NCBI GenBank assembly: GCA_036788195.1 | Contig: DAIQNX010000007.1 | Span: 38,584-102,583 of the forward strand | Reading direction: 5' to 3' | DNA length: 64,000 nucleotides | Origin: CALFXN01 sp937957815 | Lineage (GTDB): Bacteria > Synergistota > Synergistia > Synergistales > Aminobacteriaceae | In this document: piece after piece, positions 45,517 through 53,765 of the stretch | Layout of the letters: every line of letters begins with the position of its first letter | Numbering within the stretch: the first letter of the stretch is position 1 | Notes under the pieces: model-generated | The model's database searches: none | Told to the model about the DNA's origin: nothing | The model's input: only the letters and a program-made list of their open reading frames with translations | Translations under genes and position numbers: made by a program

Positions 45517-45777
45517 CTAGGCCTCTCCCTCCGCGTCCCCGACCGGCCGGATCGCCCCGATCCCGAGAAGCGCTTCGAACGTATTGGCGGCGCCTCCATG
45601 TTTGACGAGCAGACCGTCGACGCCCGATCGAAATCGACGCCGTCGATCGTCACCTGTCTGCCGGTCGGAGCCACACCCAGCCAGGAACCCGCGCGAGTCC
45701 CGCGCGACGGTCTGAAAATTCGCGGCCTCCTCAATCAATCTCCGGCTCACCGCCTCGTTGCGCTCCTCCGTCGTCAT
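45517..45777 (-). CDS. Possible small hypothetical protein, perhaps frameshifted
   Basis: An 86-codon frame from ATG 45777 (GAAGAAGG 5 bases upstream) reads TTEERNEAVSRRLIEEA at the start and VDGLLVKHGGAANTFEALL near the end, both with native codon use. In between, positions about 45630-45665 look better in the adjacent frame (VTIDGVDFDRAS), so two compensating indels or a decayed gene are possible. I do not recognise the family. It converges on the protease gene and diverges from the zinc-ribbon gene at 45964. Confidence 0.35.
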   Translation of the reverse strand: MTTEERNEAVSRRLIEEAANFQTVARDSRGFLAGCGSDRQTGDDRRRRFRSGVDGLLVKHGGAANTFEALLGIGAIRPVGDAEGEA

Positions 45778-45963
45778 GGCATCCTTCTTCTCTCCATCCA
45801 TACACCCTGTGAGGCAACGAAAATATGACATTAATAACCTAATCCACATCAATGTAATGAATGCATTCTTTTTAATTATACAAATAAGCATATCTCGTGT
45901 TCCGAACGTCCGCAAGAATCCGTATAATATGCGCAGGTACATTTCGGGAGGGTTTTTTATCGA

Positions 45964-46380
45964 ATGAAACTCATGACGTGCTCGCTCTGCCAAAAGCTTT
46001 TTTCCGGCGATGGCCCCGAAATCTGTCCGAACTGCATGGACAGGCTGAACTCCCTTTTCCAGGTCATTCGCGACTATATCGAAAACAACCCGGAAAAGGA
46101 TCTCGACGCGTATTCCCTGTCCAAGGCGCTGGACATCGATCTTCGATACGTCCAGGCGCTGGTTCGCCTGGAATACCTCGAACCGATGGTGCTGCCGCTT
46201 CCGGAACCGGCAGAGGTTCAGGAGCTGGGAGACGAAACCGAAAAAAAACGCGTGCTTGCCCGGCAGCTTCAGGAATCCCTCTCGAAATCGCTCGCGTCGC
46301 AAGAGCAAAAAAGTTCGAGAGGCCTGAAAAACGCAATGTACGCACAGGACAAGTATGGCATCAAAGACGGAGGAAAATAG
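45964..46380 (+). CDS. Zinc-ribbon flagellar-operon-type protein (YvyF/TIGR03826-like)
   Basis: This 138-residue protein has an N-terminal zinc ribbon (Cys6-x2-Cys9 and Cys21-x2-Cys24), then a winged-helix-like segment (DLDAYSLSKALDIDLRYVQALVRLEYLE). It resembles the YvyF/TIGR03826 protein found in flagellar operons. A Lys/Ser-rich tail (QLQESLSKSLASQEQKSSRG) is disordered. It likely binds nucleic acid or a flagellar regulator. GGGAGGG lies 11 bases before ATG 45964, in an AT-rich promoter region. No flagellar genes are in this window, so the gene is an orphan. Confidence 0.7.
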   Translation: MKLMTCSLCQKLFSGDGPEICPNCMDRLNSLFQVIRDYIENNPEKDLDAYSLSKALDIDLRYVQALVRLEYLEPMVLPLPEPAEVQELGDETEKKRVLARQLQESLSKSLASQEQKSSRGLKNAMYAQDKYGIKDGGK

Positions 46381-46381
46381 A

Positions 46382-46906
46382 ATGGAATTTCTGGACCTGG
46401 CGCGACAACGGTGCACGACACGAGGCTTCACCGACAAGGAAATCGACGCGAGCGACCTCGGCTATATCCTCTCCGCCGCGCGCGTGGCGCCGACCGCGTG
46501 CAACAGGCAGCCGCAGCGGATCATCGTCGTCCGGCAGCCCGATGGAATTCTCAAGGTCCGGAAGGCGTACCATACCTTCAACTCCCGATGCGTCCTCATC
46601 GTCTGCCGGGACGCGAGAGACGCGCTCGTGCGTCCCTTCGACCAAAAATGTTCGGCCGACCTGGACATCGGCATCGTGTGCGACCACATGATGCTCGCCG
46701 CGCGGGAGCGAGGCATCGGTAGCGTTCTCGTCGGCCTCTTCGACCCGCGAATCATTGCCGAAGAGTTCGGCCTCCCCGGATATATCGAACCGACGACGCT
46801 GCTCTTCCTCGGGCGCCCGGAAAAAGGCTTCCTGAGCCCCGACCGGCACGAGACGGAGAGGAAGCCGCTTGAAGAGACGGTGATGTACGAGGGGTACTAT
46901 CTCTGA
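46382..46906 (+). CDS. Nitroreductase family protein
   Basis: This 174-residue protein has the small nitroreductase fold: LARQRCTTRGFTDKEID at the start (Arg for FMN phosphate), ILSAARVAPTACNRQPQRIIVV, then DLDIGIVCDHMMLAARERGIGSVLVGLFD and a C-terminal LLFLGRPE. It is FMN-dependent and dimeric by family. GGAGG lies 8 bases before ATG 46382, 1 base after the zinc-ribbon gene's stop, so the two are co-transcribed. Substrate unknown. Confidence 0.88.
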   Translation: MEFLDLARQRCTTRGFTDKEIDASDLGYILSAARVAPTACNRQPQRIIVVRQPDGILKVRKAYHTFNSRCVLIVCRDARDALVRPFDQKCSADLDIGIVCDHMMLAARERGIGSVLVGLFDPRIIAEEFGLPGYIEPTTLLFLGRPEKGFLSPDRHETERKPLEETVMYEGYYL

Positions 46907-46997
46907 CGGATGCGATGGACAGCGGGCAACAGGATACGCGCCATGATCGCGATCCTGATTTCCGGCTTCATGACCGCCTTTTAACCTTTGCTCAGAA

Positions 46998-47879
46998 TCA
47001 ATGTTCGTTTTCTGCAACCACCCGTTGCGCCTCGACGATAAAGTCACGGATAGCGGGCGAAGCCTCTTTGAGGGAACGTATCGCGATCCCGAGTTCCCGG
47101 TGCGAATGAGGAAACACCGGCAGGACGCGCACCTTGTCGCAGCGTCCGCGTATCGCCAGCTCCGGCAGGATAGTCAAACCCATACCGTGCTCGATCAGAT
47201 TGATTAAAGCCTGATCATCGATGTTTGTTGGGATGTAGTTCGGTTTTGCGCTGACGGACTCCATGGCGTGCATCATATCGACATCGAACCCTTGTGACGC
47301 CACATAAAGATCCTGGCCATCCAACTTCTCGAGACTGAATACCGCCTCACCCTTGTTGTCGTAATCAGGCGGAAGAACCGCATATAACGGGTCATCTTTC
47401 AGATAGACCCAGTCATACTTCCCTTCGGTAAGTCTGCTGGTGAAAACGATGTCCATCCCATCCTTGTCCAACAGCAACTCAATTGTATTCGACAAATCCA
47501 CCATTCGAAAATCGACACTCACATTCGGATGCTTTGCGCTGAAACGCTGAATGACGACGGGCATCCATTGGATGGCGACACTTGCCAAGGTTGCAACGTG
47601 AATCGTTTCCTTATGCGCGTTTCTGATCTGCTCGATTTCGGCGCTCAGAGCGTCATAATCCTGTATTACCTTTCTGATCGCCGGCGCAAGGCGCTTTGCA
47701 TCTTCTGTCAGTGATACGCCGCTATATTTGCGGACAAGAAGGGGAAAGCCGATTTCTTTTTCCAGACGGTTCATCATGCGCGTCAGACCTGCCTGCGTAT
47801 ATCGGAGCGCATCCGCGGCTTTGTTCATGCTGCCGAGCTCAACTGCTACGAATAGGGCCTTGATCTTTTCAACATCCAT
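46998..47879 (-). CDS. LysR family transcriptional regulator
   Basis: This 293-residue LysR protein has an N-terminal winged HTH (MDVEKIKALFVAVELGSMNKAAD, residues 1-23 in outline, then YTQAGLTRMMNRLEKEIG) and a C-terminal substrate-binding domain with TIHVATLASVAIQWMP and GMGLTILPELAIRG. ATG 47879 follows GGGGGAGAG; the longer TTG start at 47894 is less likely. It diverges from the transporter at 48005, with a LysR-type palindrome between them. Its lower GC and wider codon use (many TTT, TTA, ATA) differ from the neighbours. Confidence 0.92.
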   Translation of the reverse strand: MDVEKIKALFVAVELGSMNKAADALRYTQAGLTRMMNRLEKEIGFPLLVRKYSGVSLTEDAKRLAPAIRKVIQDYDALSAEIEQIRNAHKETIHVATLASVAIQWMPVVIQRFSAKHPNVSVDFRMVDLSNTIELLLDKDGMDIVFTSRLTEGKYDWVYLKDDPLYAVLPPDYDNKGEAVFSLEKLDGQDLYVASQGFDVDMMHAMESVSAKPNYIPTNIDDQALINLIEHGMGLTILPELAIRGRCDKVRVLPVFPHSHRELGIAIRSLKEASPAIRDFIVEAQRVVAENEH

Positions 47880-47898
47880 TATGCTCTCCCCCAAACAG

Positions 47899-47917
47899 CT
47901 ATAACGACTTGTTATAG
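47899..47917. promoter_or_regulatory. LysR-type operator (T-N11-A palindrome)
   Basis: CTATAAC-gactt-GTTATAG is a 7-bp perfect palindrome 20 bases upstream of the LysR start. It contains the T-N11-A core of LysR boxes. An AT-rich stretch with TTATTATAT follows and could be the -10 region of either gene. Confidence 0.6.
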
Positions 47918-48004
47918 TCTTATTATATCTTGTCGTTTCTCAGAAAGCTATGGACTTGCTAAAATAGTAAAAATATTGCATTCGTGTTTGAGAAGGGATG
48001 AAAA

Positions 48005-49117
48005 ATGAAAGATAGCAAATCTCCATTCGCATCGGTATTGCTCACGAGCGCATCTTTTGCGGGGTACAACATCGGCTCCGGCTTTGCCACCGGTGTGGAA
48101 CCCTTGCAGTTTTTCGGTGCCTGGGGCGCGCAGTACGCATTTTGGGGAGTCTTCATAGCGGCGCTTGTTTGTATTGCGGTCTTGAGCGCGGTGTATGTGA
48201 CGGGATATGAACAGCAGTTTACGAAGGGCAACGAGATATATTCCCATTTTTTCGGCCGGCGTCTCGGTATCGTGCTCGATTGTTATATTTACGTCAGCAT
48301 GATTTGCGTCACGCTCACCATGATGAGCGGGGCAGGCGCTACGATTAGTCAGTACAGCGGGCTTCCTGCGTTTGTCGGAGCCGCGCTCATGGGGACTTTA
48401 TGCATTATAGCCGCACTGCTCGGCCTTGAGAAGCTCAGGTACATCCTGAGCTATCTTTGCGTTTTTATTGTTCTGTTTGTTCTGCTCTGTGGAGGCTACG
48501 CCGCCCTCACGTCAGAGGTCGGCCCCTTTGCAGGCTCCGCCAACGTCGATCAGTATGCGGCGGCGGGAAAGGTTCTACGAGCCAACGTTTTTGGTTTTCG
48601 GAATCCTTATCTCAGCGGGGTATCCTCGGCCGGGCTCCTGATCGGCTCGGGCTTCGCGTGGACTTCCGCCACAGGCGGCCTGTGCGGCAGTAGAAAAGAG
48701 GCGGCCTTGTCCGGCATCTTTTCCTCGATGTTCTATTACGCTGCAACGGCGGTCGTCGTTTATCTGGTGCTTACCGCCATGAATCACATTGCGGGCGCAG
48801 AGGTGCCCTTGCTGGCGGTGGTGCAATTCTTTGTACCGAAACTGTCCGCTGTTTATTCATTCATTATCGTTGCGGCCATCTTCTCGACCGTTTCCGGCAG
48901 ATTGTTTCTGATCGCCGAAAGATATGACCGCGGCAACAAAAAGCTGCACATCGCCATCATTGTCAGCATTACGATCTTCGCAGCAGCCTGGGCGTCTTTT
49001 ATTCCTTTCAGCAAAATATCCAACGTCATGTTTTCCATTATGGGAGCCGTCGGAATTATATTAGGAAGTATTGTGTTGATGCGATTTTTTATTTTGAAAA
49101 GAGCGTCAAGTCAATAA
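48005..49117 (+). CDS. YkvI-like membrane transporter (APC-type fold)
   Basis: This 370-residue protein has about ten membrane segments and starts SASFAGYNIGSGFATGVEPLQFFGAWG, the Gly-rich unwound helix of LeuT-fold transporters and of the YkvI family. Later segments include GFAWTSATGGLCGS and FSTVSGRLFLIAERYD. It probably moves an amino acid or small organic solute with Na+ or H+. GAGAAGGG precedes ATG 48005. It is divergent from LysR and likely its target. GC is clearly lower than the flanking genes. Confidence 0.75.
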   Translation: MKDSKSPFASVLLTSASFAGYNIGSGFATGVEPLQFFGAWGAQYAFWGVFIAALVCIAVLSAVYVTGYEQQFTKGNEIYSHFFGRRLGIVLDCYIYVSMICVTLTMMSGAGATISQYSGLPAFVGAALMGTLCIIAALLGLEKLRYILSYLCVFIVLFVLLCGGYAALTSEVGPFAGSANVDQYAAAGKVLRANVFGFRNPYLSGVSSAGLLIGSGFAWTSATGGLCGSRKEAALSGIFSSMFYYAATAVVVYLVLTAMNHIAGAEVPLLAVVQFFVPKLSAVYSFIIVAAIFSTVSGRLFLIAERYDRGNKKLHIAIIVSITIFAAAWASFIPFSKISNVMFSIMGAVGIILGSIVLMRFFILKRASSQ

Positions 49118-49128
49118 TTAGGAGGATC

Positions 49129-49134
49129 ATGTAA
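49129..49134 (+). pseudogene. Start-stop remnant (RBS-ATG-TAA) after the transporter
   Basis: AGGAGG lies 3 bases ahead of ATG at 49129, which is followed at once by TAA. This looks like the 5' end of a third gene of the islet truncated at its boundary; a chance match is possible. Confidence 0.3.
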
Positions 49135-49227
49135 ATAAACAGATCCACGCTTGTCTAAATTTTATTTGGGATAGCCGCATATTTGTGATCATATCATCGC
49201 ACGGAAAAAGTCCACGAAGTATTTTCC

Positions 49228-49581
49228 TCACACTCCCGTCGGGAAAAAGTGGTCGCATGCCTTCAGAAGGAGCTTCCGCTTCAGCGGATGCTCCCCCACG
49301 GATCCCCCGATCATCCCATCGAGGATGTCGAGAATGTCCGCCTCGTTTTCGTTCTCCAGACCGCGTCGGAGGATATTCACCGGGTCGGTGCGCATCTGCA
49401 GGACATGGATTTCCTGTTCGATTTCGGAGGCCGCCGAGAAGCGTTCTTCCGTCGTGAGCGACCGGTCGTCCTGCAGCCGCCTGAGTTCCAGCCGCGTATG
49501 TCCGATGCGCGCACGGTTCGTTTCGTAGTTCGACAGGCACCAGGCGATGTATTCGCCTATTCCACAGGGAATGCTTCTCAT
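49228..49581 (-). CDS. Hypothetical helical protein
   Basis: This 117-residue protein is not recognised. It is charged and helical throughout, with SNYETNRARIGHTRLELRRLQ and LTTEERFSAASEIEQEIHVLQ predicted as coiled coil, and ends ACDHFFPTGV. ATG 49581 has GGAGG 5 bases upstream, which supports a real gene; the frame is open to 49680. The opposite strand also has an open frame, but its codon use is poor. It stands alone between the low-GC islet and the codBA pair. Confidence 0.6.
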   Translation of the reverse strand: MRSIPCGIGEYIAWCLSNYETNRARIGHTRLELRRLQDDRSLTTEERFSAASEIEQEIHVLQMRTDPVNILRRGLENENEADILDILDGMIGGSVGEHPLKRKLLLKACDHFFPTGV

Positions 49582-49844
49582 GTCCGCCTCCGCATCCGGT
49601 GGAGAACCCCGTGGTATCCCCCCGATCTGGCGTTTTGTCCCTTTCCGGCTATTGTCCCCGAAGAGCCCCGTTTTTTCCATTGAAAAATGCAGGAAATTTC
49701 TCTATTTTCCATCATAATATCCCTTTCCTCTTGAAGGATCGCTCGGATTCCGCGTTCCGCCCGGTGCGTGGCGGCGTGATATCATATTCCGTCGGTATAC
49801 GGAATGGGGACGCATCCCCGGGATAGACGAGGAGTGAAGACGGA
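49582..49844 (+). promoter_or_regulatory. Intergenic region upstream of codBA
   Basis: The AT-rich part at 49680-49730 probably holds the codBA promoter and that of the helical protein. I see no riboswitch-like structure I can name. Confidence 0.3.
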
Positions 49845-51164
49845 ATGAGCGAAGGGAAAGAACCCGCCGCGGGCTCGCGCGAGGATTACGCGCTGACGCC
49901 CGTGCCGGAGAGCGAACGCAGGGGATTTTTCTCGATTTCCATGGTGATGCTCGGGTTCACCTTTTTCGCCGCGAGCATGTGGACGGGCGGGACGCTCGGA
50001 ACGGGTTTTCGTCTCTGGCCGGATCTCGTGGTCACGGTGCTCGCGGGGAACCTGATACTCGGCGTCTACGGCGCGATGCTCGGATATGCGGCCTCGGCGA
50101 CGAATCTGTCCACTCACGTTCTCGCCCGCTACGCTTTCGGCGTGTTCGGGTCGAAGTTGCCGTCCTTCATGCTGGCGATCACGCAGATCGGCTGGTTCGG
50201 CGTCGGCGTCGCGATGTTCGCCTACCCCATCAACAGGCTCACCGGCGTGCCGGTCATGCCGCTCATCGCGATTGGAGGCATCCTGATGACCGCGACCGTG
50301 GTCATAGGGTTCCGCGCCATCGAATGGATCAGCTGGATCGCCGTGCCGGCGATCGTCTTCCTCGGCTTCTGGTCGATGACTCACGCGTTTCTGGACGCGG
50401 GCGGGATTACCGCCCTCGCGGCGATAACGCCGACGAAGCCACTGTCTTTCGCGCAAGGGATCGCCCTCGGCGTCGGGTCGTTCATCAGCGGAGCGACGCT
50501 GACGCCGGATTTCGTGCGTTTCTCGCGCAGTCGTTCGGGCGGCGTCGGCGCCACGGTCGTCGGGTTCACGTTCGGCAACAGCCTGATGTTCTTTTTCGGC
50601 GCGATCGGAGCCATGGCCACAGGTCTTGCCGACACGTCCGAGGTTCTGGCGGCGCAGGGGCTCCTCGGCGGCGGCATCGCGCTTCTGGCGCTGAATATCT
50701 GGACCACGAACGACAACGCGCTCTACGCCTCCGGACTCGGGCTCGCGAACATCACGGGCGGCAGGCGCGCGCGGCTCACCGTCGTCGCTGGAACGACGGG
50801 AACTCTCCTGGCAGACTTCCTCTACAACAACTTCACGGGGTGGCTCGTCTTCCTGAGCGTTTCCCTTCCTCCGATCGGCGGCATTCTCATCGGAGATTTC
50901 TTCCTCCGACGGAGGGGACGCTGCCCTTCACTGAATGACGTATCCTTCCGCTCGGTGAACTGGGCCGCCATGATCGCATGGGCCGCGGCGATCGGCGTCT
51001 CGTCCGTCTCCCCCGCCCGCGGAGTTTTCTGCATCGCCCCCCTGAACGCGATCATCGCCGCCGCGGTTATCTATGTCGCTGCCGATCGACTCTTCTCGGG
51101 TTCCGTTCGGGTTTCGGACCGCGAGAAGTCGCTTTCCGCCGGGTGCGACGCGAAGGAGGAATGA
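49845..51164 (+). CDS. codB: Cytosine permease (NCS1 family)
   Basis: This 439-residue NCS1 transporter has about 12 membrane segments with FAASMWTGGTLGTGFRLWPDL (first helix pair) and GVGSFISGATLTPDFVRFSRS (the DFVRF motif of CodB) in the middle, then NIWTTNDNALYASGLGLANIT late. It imports cytosine or a related pyrimidine base. Its stop overlaps the first possible ATG of the deaminase, so the pair is one operon. Confidence 0.92.
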   Translation: MSEGKEPAAGSREDYALTPVPESERRGFFSISMVMLGFTFFAASMWTGGTLGTGFRLWPDLVVTVLAGNLILGVYGAMLGYAASATNLSTHVLARYAFGVFGSKLPSFMLAITQIGWFGVGVAMFAYPINRLTGVPVMPLIAIGGILMTATVVIGFRAIEWISWIAVPAIVFLGFWSMTHAFLDAGGITALAAITPTKPLSFAQGIALGVGSFISGATLTPDFVRFSRSRSGGVGATVVGFTFGNSLMFFFGAIGAMATGLADTSEVLAAQGLLGGGIALLALNIWTTNDNALYASGLGLANITGGRRARLTVVAGTTGTLLADFLYNNFTGWLVFLSVSLPPIGGILIGDFFLRRRGRCPSLNDVSFRSVNWAAMIAWAAAIGVSSVSPARGVFCIAPLNAIIAAAVIYVAADRLFSGSVRVSDREKSLSAGCDAKEE

Positions 51165-51169
51165 AACGC

Positions 51170-52489
51170 ATGATGGATCTCGTGGTACGAAACGCACGCC
51201 TTCGGTGGTGCACGGAACCTCGCGATATCGGCATCGACGGGGGCGTCATCCGCTCGGTCGGTCCGGCGCTCGAAGAGAAGGGGCGCGAGGAGATCGACGC
51301 GGCGGGACATCTGACGACGTCTCCCCTGTGCGATCCGCACCTGCACCTCGACGCGGCGCTTTCGGTCGGTGATCCGCGATACAACGAGTCCGGCACGCTG
51401 CTCGAGGGAATCCGGATCTGGGGGGAACGCAAGTCGGGACTCACGCGGCAGGTCATCGTCGACAACGCCGTCGAAGCCGTCCTCTGGGAGTTCGCGAACG
51501 GCGTCCAGTTCATCCGGACGCACGCGGACGCGACCGATCCGAAGCTGCTCACGGTCAAGGCGCTTCTCGAGGTGAAGGATCGCGTGAAGGATCTCGTCGA
51601 CATCCAGATCGTCGCGTTTCCGCAGGACGGCGTCTTCACGACTCCCGACGGCGAAAAACTGATGCGTCGGGCGATGGACATTGGGGCCGATGTGGTCGGA
51701 GGAATCCCCCACAACGAGTTCACGCGCGAGGACGGCGTGCGTGACGTCGAATTCGCCTTCGCTCTGGCCGAAAGGCACAGCGCGATGATCGACATCCACT
51801 GCGACGAGACGGGCGACGACCAGTCGCGATTCGTCGAGGTCATGGCGAAGCTCGCGATCGCGGGCGGAATGGGAGAGCGCGTGACCGCGAGCCACGCGAC
51901 CGCCATGCACAACTACAACAACGACTACGCGTTCAAGCTTCTCGGCGTCGCGAAGCGGGCGAAGATGAACTTCATCACGAATCCGTTCGACAATTCGGTG
52001 CTCCAGAACCGTACCGACGGCTACCCGCGCCGCAGGGGGCACACACGCGTCGACGAAATGACGGAGCGGAGCGTGAACGTCTGCATCGGACACGATTCGA
52101 TCATGGACCCGTGGTACCCTATGGGGAAAGGTTCGATGCTCCAGGCCGCGAATCTGTTGATGCACACGGCTCACATGAGCGGTTTCGGGCAGATCGGGGC
52201 GCTTTTCGACATGATCACGGACAACTCCGCCCGAACCCTTCAGGTGGAGGACCGCTACGGCATCGCGCCGGGCAGACCGGCGAATCTCGTTGTGTTCGAC
52301 GCGGAAAACGAATTCGACGCGATCCGGCTGGGCAGCGAATGCCTTTTCGTGATTCGCGGCGGCGCAGTGGCGCTTCGGACCGTTCCCGCGCGACGGTCGC
52401 TCGATTTCGCGGGTTTTCGCAGGGATGTCGACTTCCGCGCGTCCGTACCGGTCGGAGCGTCCCCCGGAAGAACCCCCGGGGGACGATGA
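51170..52489 (+). CDS. codA: Cytosine deaminase
   Basis: This protein of about 440 residues is an amidohydrolase-superfamily cytosine deaminase. Metal and catalytic residues are visible in CDPHLHLDAAL (HxH), HCDETGDDQSRF (His and Glu), ASHATAMHNYNND and GHDSIMDPWYPMG (metal-binding Asp). The residue after that Asp, Asp314 in E. coli CodA, is Ser here, and this position is known to affect pyrimidine specificity. It converts cytosine to uracil and ammonia. The start is ATG 51170 or 51173 (AGGAGG about 10 bases upstream); ATG 51161, overlapping the codB stop, is also possible. Confidence 0.92.
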   Translation: MMDLVVRNARLRWCTEPRDIGIDGGVIRSVGPALEEKGREEIDAAGHLTTSPLCDPHLHLDAALSVGDPRYNESGTLLEGIRIWGERKSGLTRQVIVDNAVEAVLWEFANGVQFIRTHADATDPKLLTVKALLEVKDRVKDLVDIQIVAFPQDGVFTTPDGEKLMRRAMDIGADVVGGIPHNEFTREDGVRDVEFAFALAERHSAMIDIHCDETGDDQSRFVEVMAKLAIAGGMGERVTASHATAMHNYNNDYAFKLLGVAKRAKMNFITNPFDNSVLQNRTDGYPRRRGHTRVDEMTERSVNVCIGHDSIMDPWYPMGKGSMLQAANLLMHTAHMSGFGQIGALFDMITDNSARTLQVEDRYGIAPGRPANLVVFDAENEFDAIRLGSECLFVIRGGAVALRTVPARRSLDFAGFRRDVDFRASVPVGASPGRTPGGR

Positions 52490-52490
52490 C

Positions 52491-52531
52491 GACACGCGCC
52501 GCCTTCTTTACGAAGGCGGCGCGTGTCTTTT
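52491..52531. terminator. Strong intrinsic terminator after codA
   Basis: A perfect 16-bp stem (arms 52491-52506 and 52512-52527, core CGCGCCGCC) with a TTTAC loop is followed by TTTT on the plus strand. It lies between convergent operons and also serves the carbamoylase end of the minus-strand operon. Confidence 0.93.
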
Positions 52532-52559
52532 CTCCCCGTTTTTCTTCGATCCGCCGGCC

Positions 52560-53765
52560 TCAGAGCGTGATTCCGGCGTCGATCCTTCGGATCGTCCGTG
52601 CAAGAACCTCCGCGCCCCGAACGAGGTCATCCGGAGCCGTGTATTCGTCTTTCGAGTGACTGATGCCGCGAACGCTCGGCACGAAGATCATTCCCGTCGG
52701 GATGACGTGCGCGATCGGGCTCGCGTCGTGCGACGCGCCGCTCGGCATCCTGACGCACGCGACGTCGAGGTCGCGGCACGCCCCCTCGATGGCGTCCTGC
52801 ATGACGCTGTCGAGGCGGACGGCGGGCTTGGCGACCATGAGCCGCATCGCTCCCGAACATTCCGTATCGGCCGACAGCAGCGAACGGAATTCGTCGGCCG
52901 CCTTCGCGGTGATCGCGTCTTCCGTGGACCGCAGCTCGAGCGTGAAGACGGCCGTTCCCGGAACGACCGGAGCGACGCCGGGTTCGAGCCGGAAGACGCC
53001 CACCGTGCTGACCATGTCCGTCCTTTCCCCGATCGACGCGAACCATCGGTCGAGGATCCGCGCCGAGGTCCGCATCGCGTCGTGGCGCTCCTTCATCGGC
53101 GTCGTGCCCGCGTGGTTCGCCTCTCCCGTGACCGTAACCTCGTAGCGCGTGATACCGACGATCGCGGTCGGGATGCCGATCGCGATTTTTCTCCTCCAGA
53201 GCGTCGGTCCCTGTTCGATGTGGAGTTCGAGGTACGCGGCGTAGCGCGAGGAGTCCGCCTTCGAGGCGGCGACGTCATCCGCCGTGAGCCCCACGTGTTC
53301 GAGCGCGAGCGGCGGTGTTTCGGACGCCATTCCGGCGAAGGAGCGGCTTCCGAACGTTCCGCCGAGCTCGCCGCCCTCCTCGGCCGTGAACGCGGCGATT
53401 TCGATGGTCCGCGTGTGCGGCGCGTATTCGTGGACGGCGCGCGCGGCCTCGAACGCCGCAAGGACGCCGTAGGCCCCGTCGTAGATTCCTCCGCCGGGGA
53501 CGGAGTCGAGGTGCGACCCGGCGAGGATGGCGGGCTGGTCGGGCTCGGTCCCTTCGTACCAGCCGAAGAGGTTGCCGACCCTGTCGATCCTCGTGGCCAT
53601 CCCGGCCGATTCCATGAGCGAACGGACGGAGTCCCTGCCTTCGGCATACGCGGCGCTGTAGGCGGTCCGGTTCAGTCCGTTCCCGCTCCAGCCGATGCGG
53701 CCGAGGGCCGAGACGTTACGAACCAGCCGTCCGCCGTCGAGCGAGAAGCCCTTACCGGACGGCAA
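52560..53765 (-). CDS. M20 hydantoinase/carbamoylase family amidohydrolase
   Basis: This 401-residue protein is of the N-carbamoyl-L-amino-acid / allantoate amidohydrolase family. Metal-binding motifs are GSHLDSVPGGGIYDGAYG (His, Asp), FTAEEGGELGGTFGSRSF (Glu pair), ELHIEQGPTL (His) and SGASHDASPIAH late in the protein. It hydrolyses an N-carbamoyl or ureido compound to an amino acid, CO2 and ammonia. The start is TTG 53765, GGAG 10 bases upstream, overlapping the end of the DapA-family gene by 14 bases. It is the last gene of the cyclic-amide operon. Confidence 0.88.
   Translation of the reverse strand: MPSGKGFSLDGGRLVRNVSALGRIGWSGNGLNRTAYSAAYAEGRDSVRSLMESAGMATRIDRVGNLFGWYEGTEPDQPAILAGSHLDSVPGGGIYDGAYGVLAAFEAARAVHEYAPHTRTIEIAAFTAEEGGELGGTFGSRSFAGMASETPPLALEHVGLTADDVAASKADSSRYAAYLELHIEQGPTLWRRKIAIGIPTAIVGITRYEVTVTGEANHAGTTPMKERHDAMRTSARILDRWFASIGERTDMVSTVGVFRLEPGVAPVVPGTAVFTLELRSTEDAITAKAADEFRSLLSADTECSGAMRLMVAKPAVRLDSVMQDAIEGACRDLDVACVRMPSGASHDASPIAHVIPTGMIFVPSVRGISHSKDEYTAPDDLVRGAEVLARTIRRIDAGITL

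Noticed and set aside
49249..49683. Plus-strand 144-codon frame opposite the hypothetical helical protein
   Set aside because: No ribosome-binding site and unnatural composition; the minus frame has GGAGG at the right spacing.
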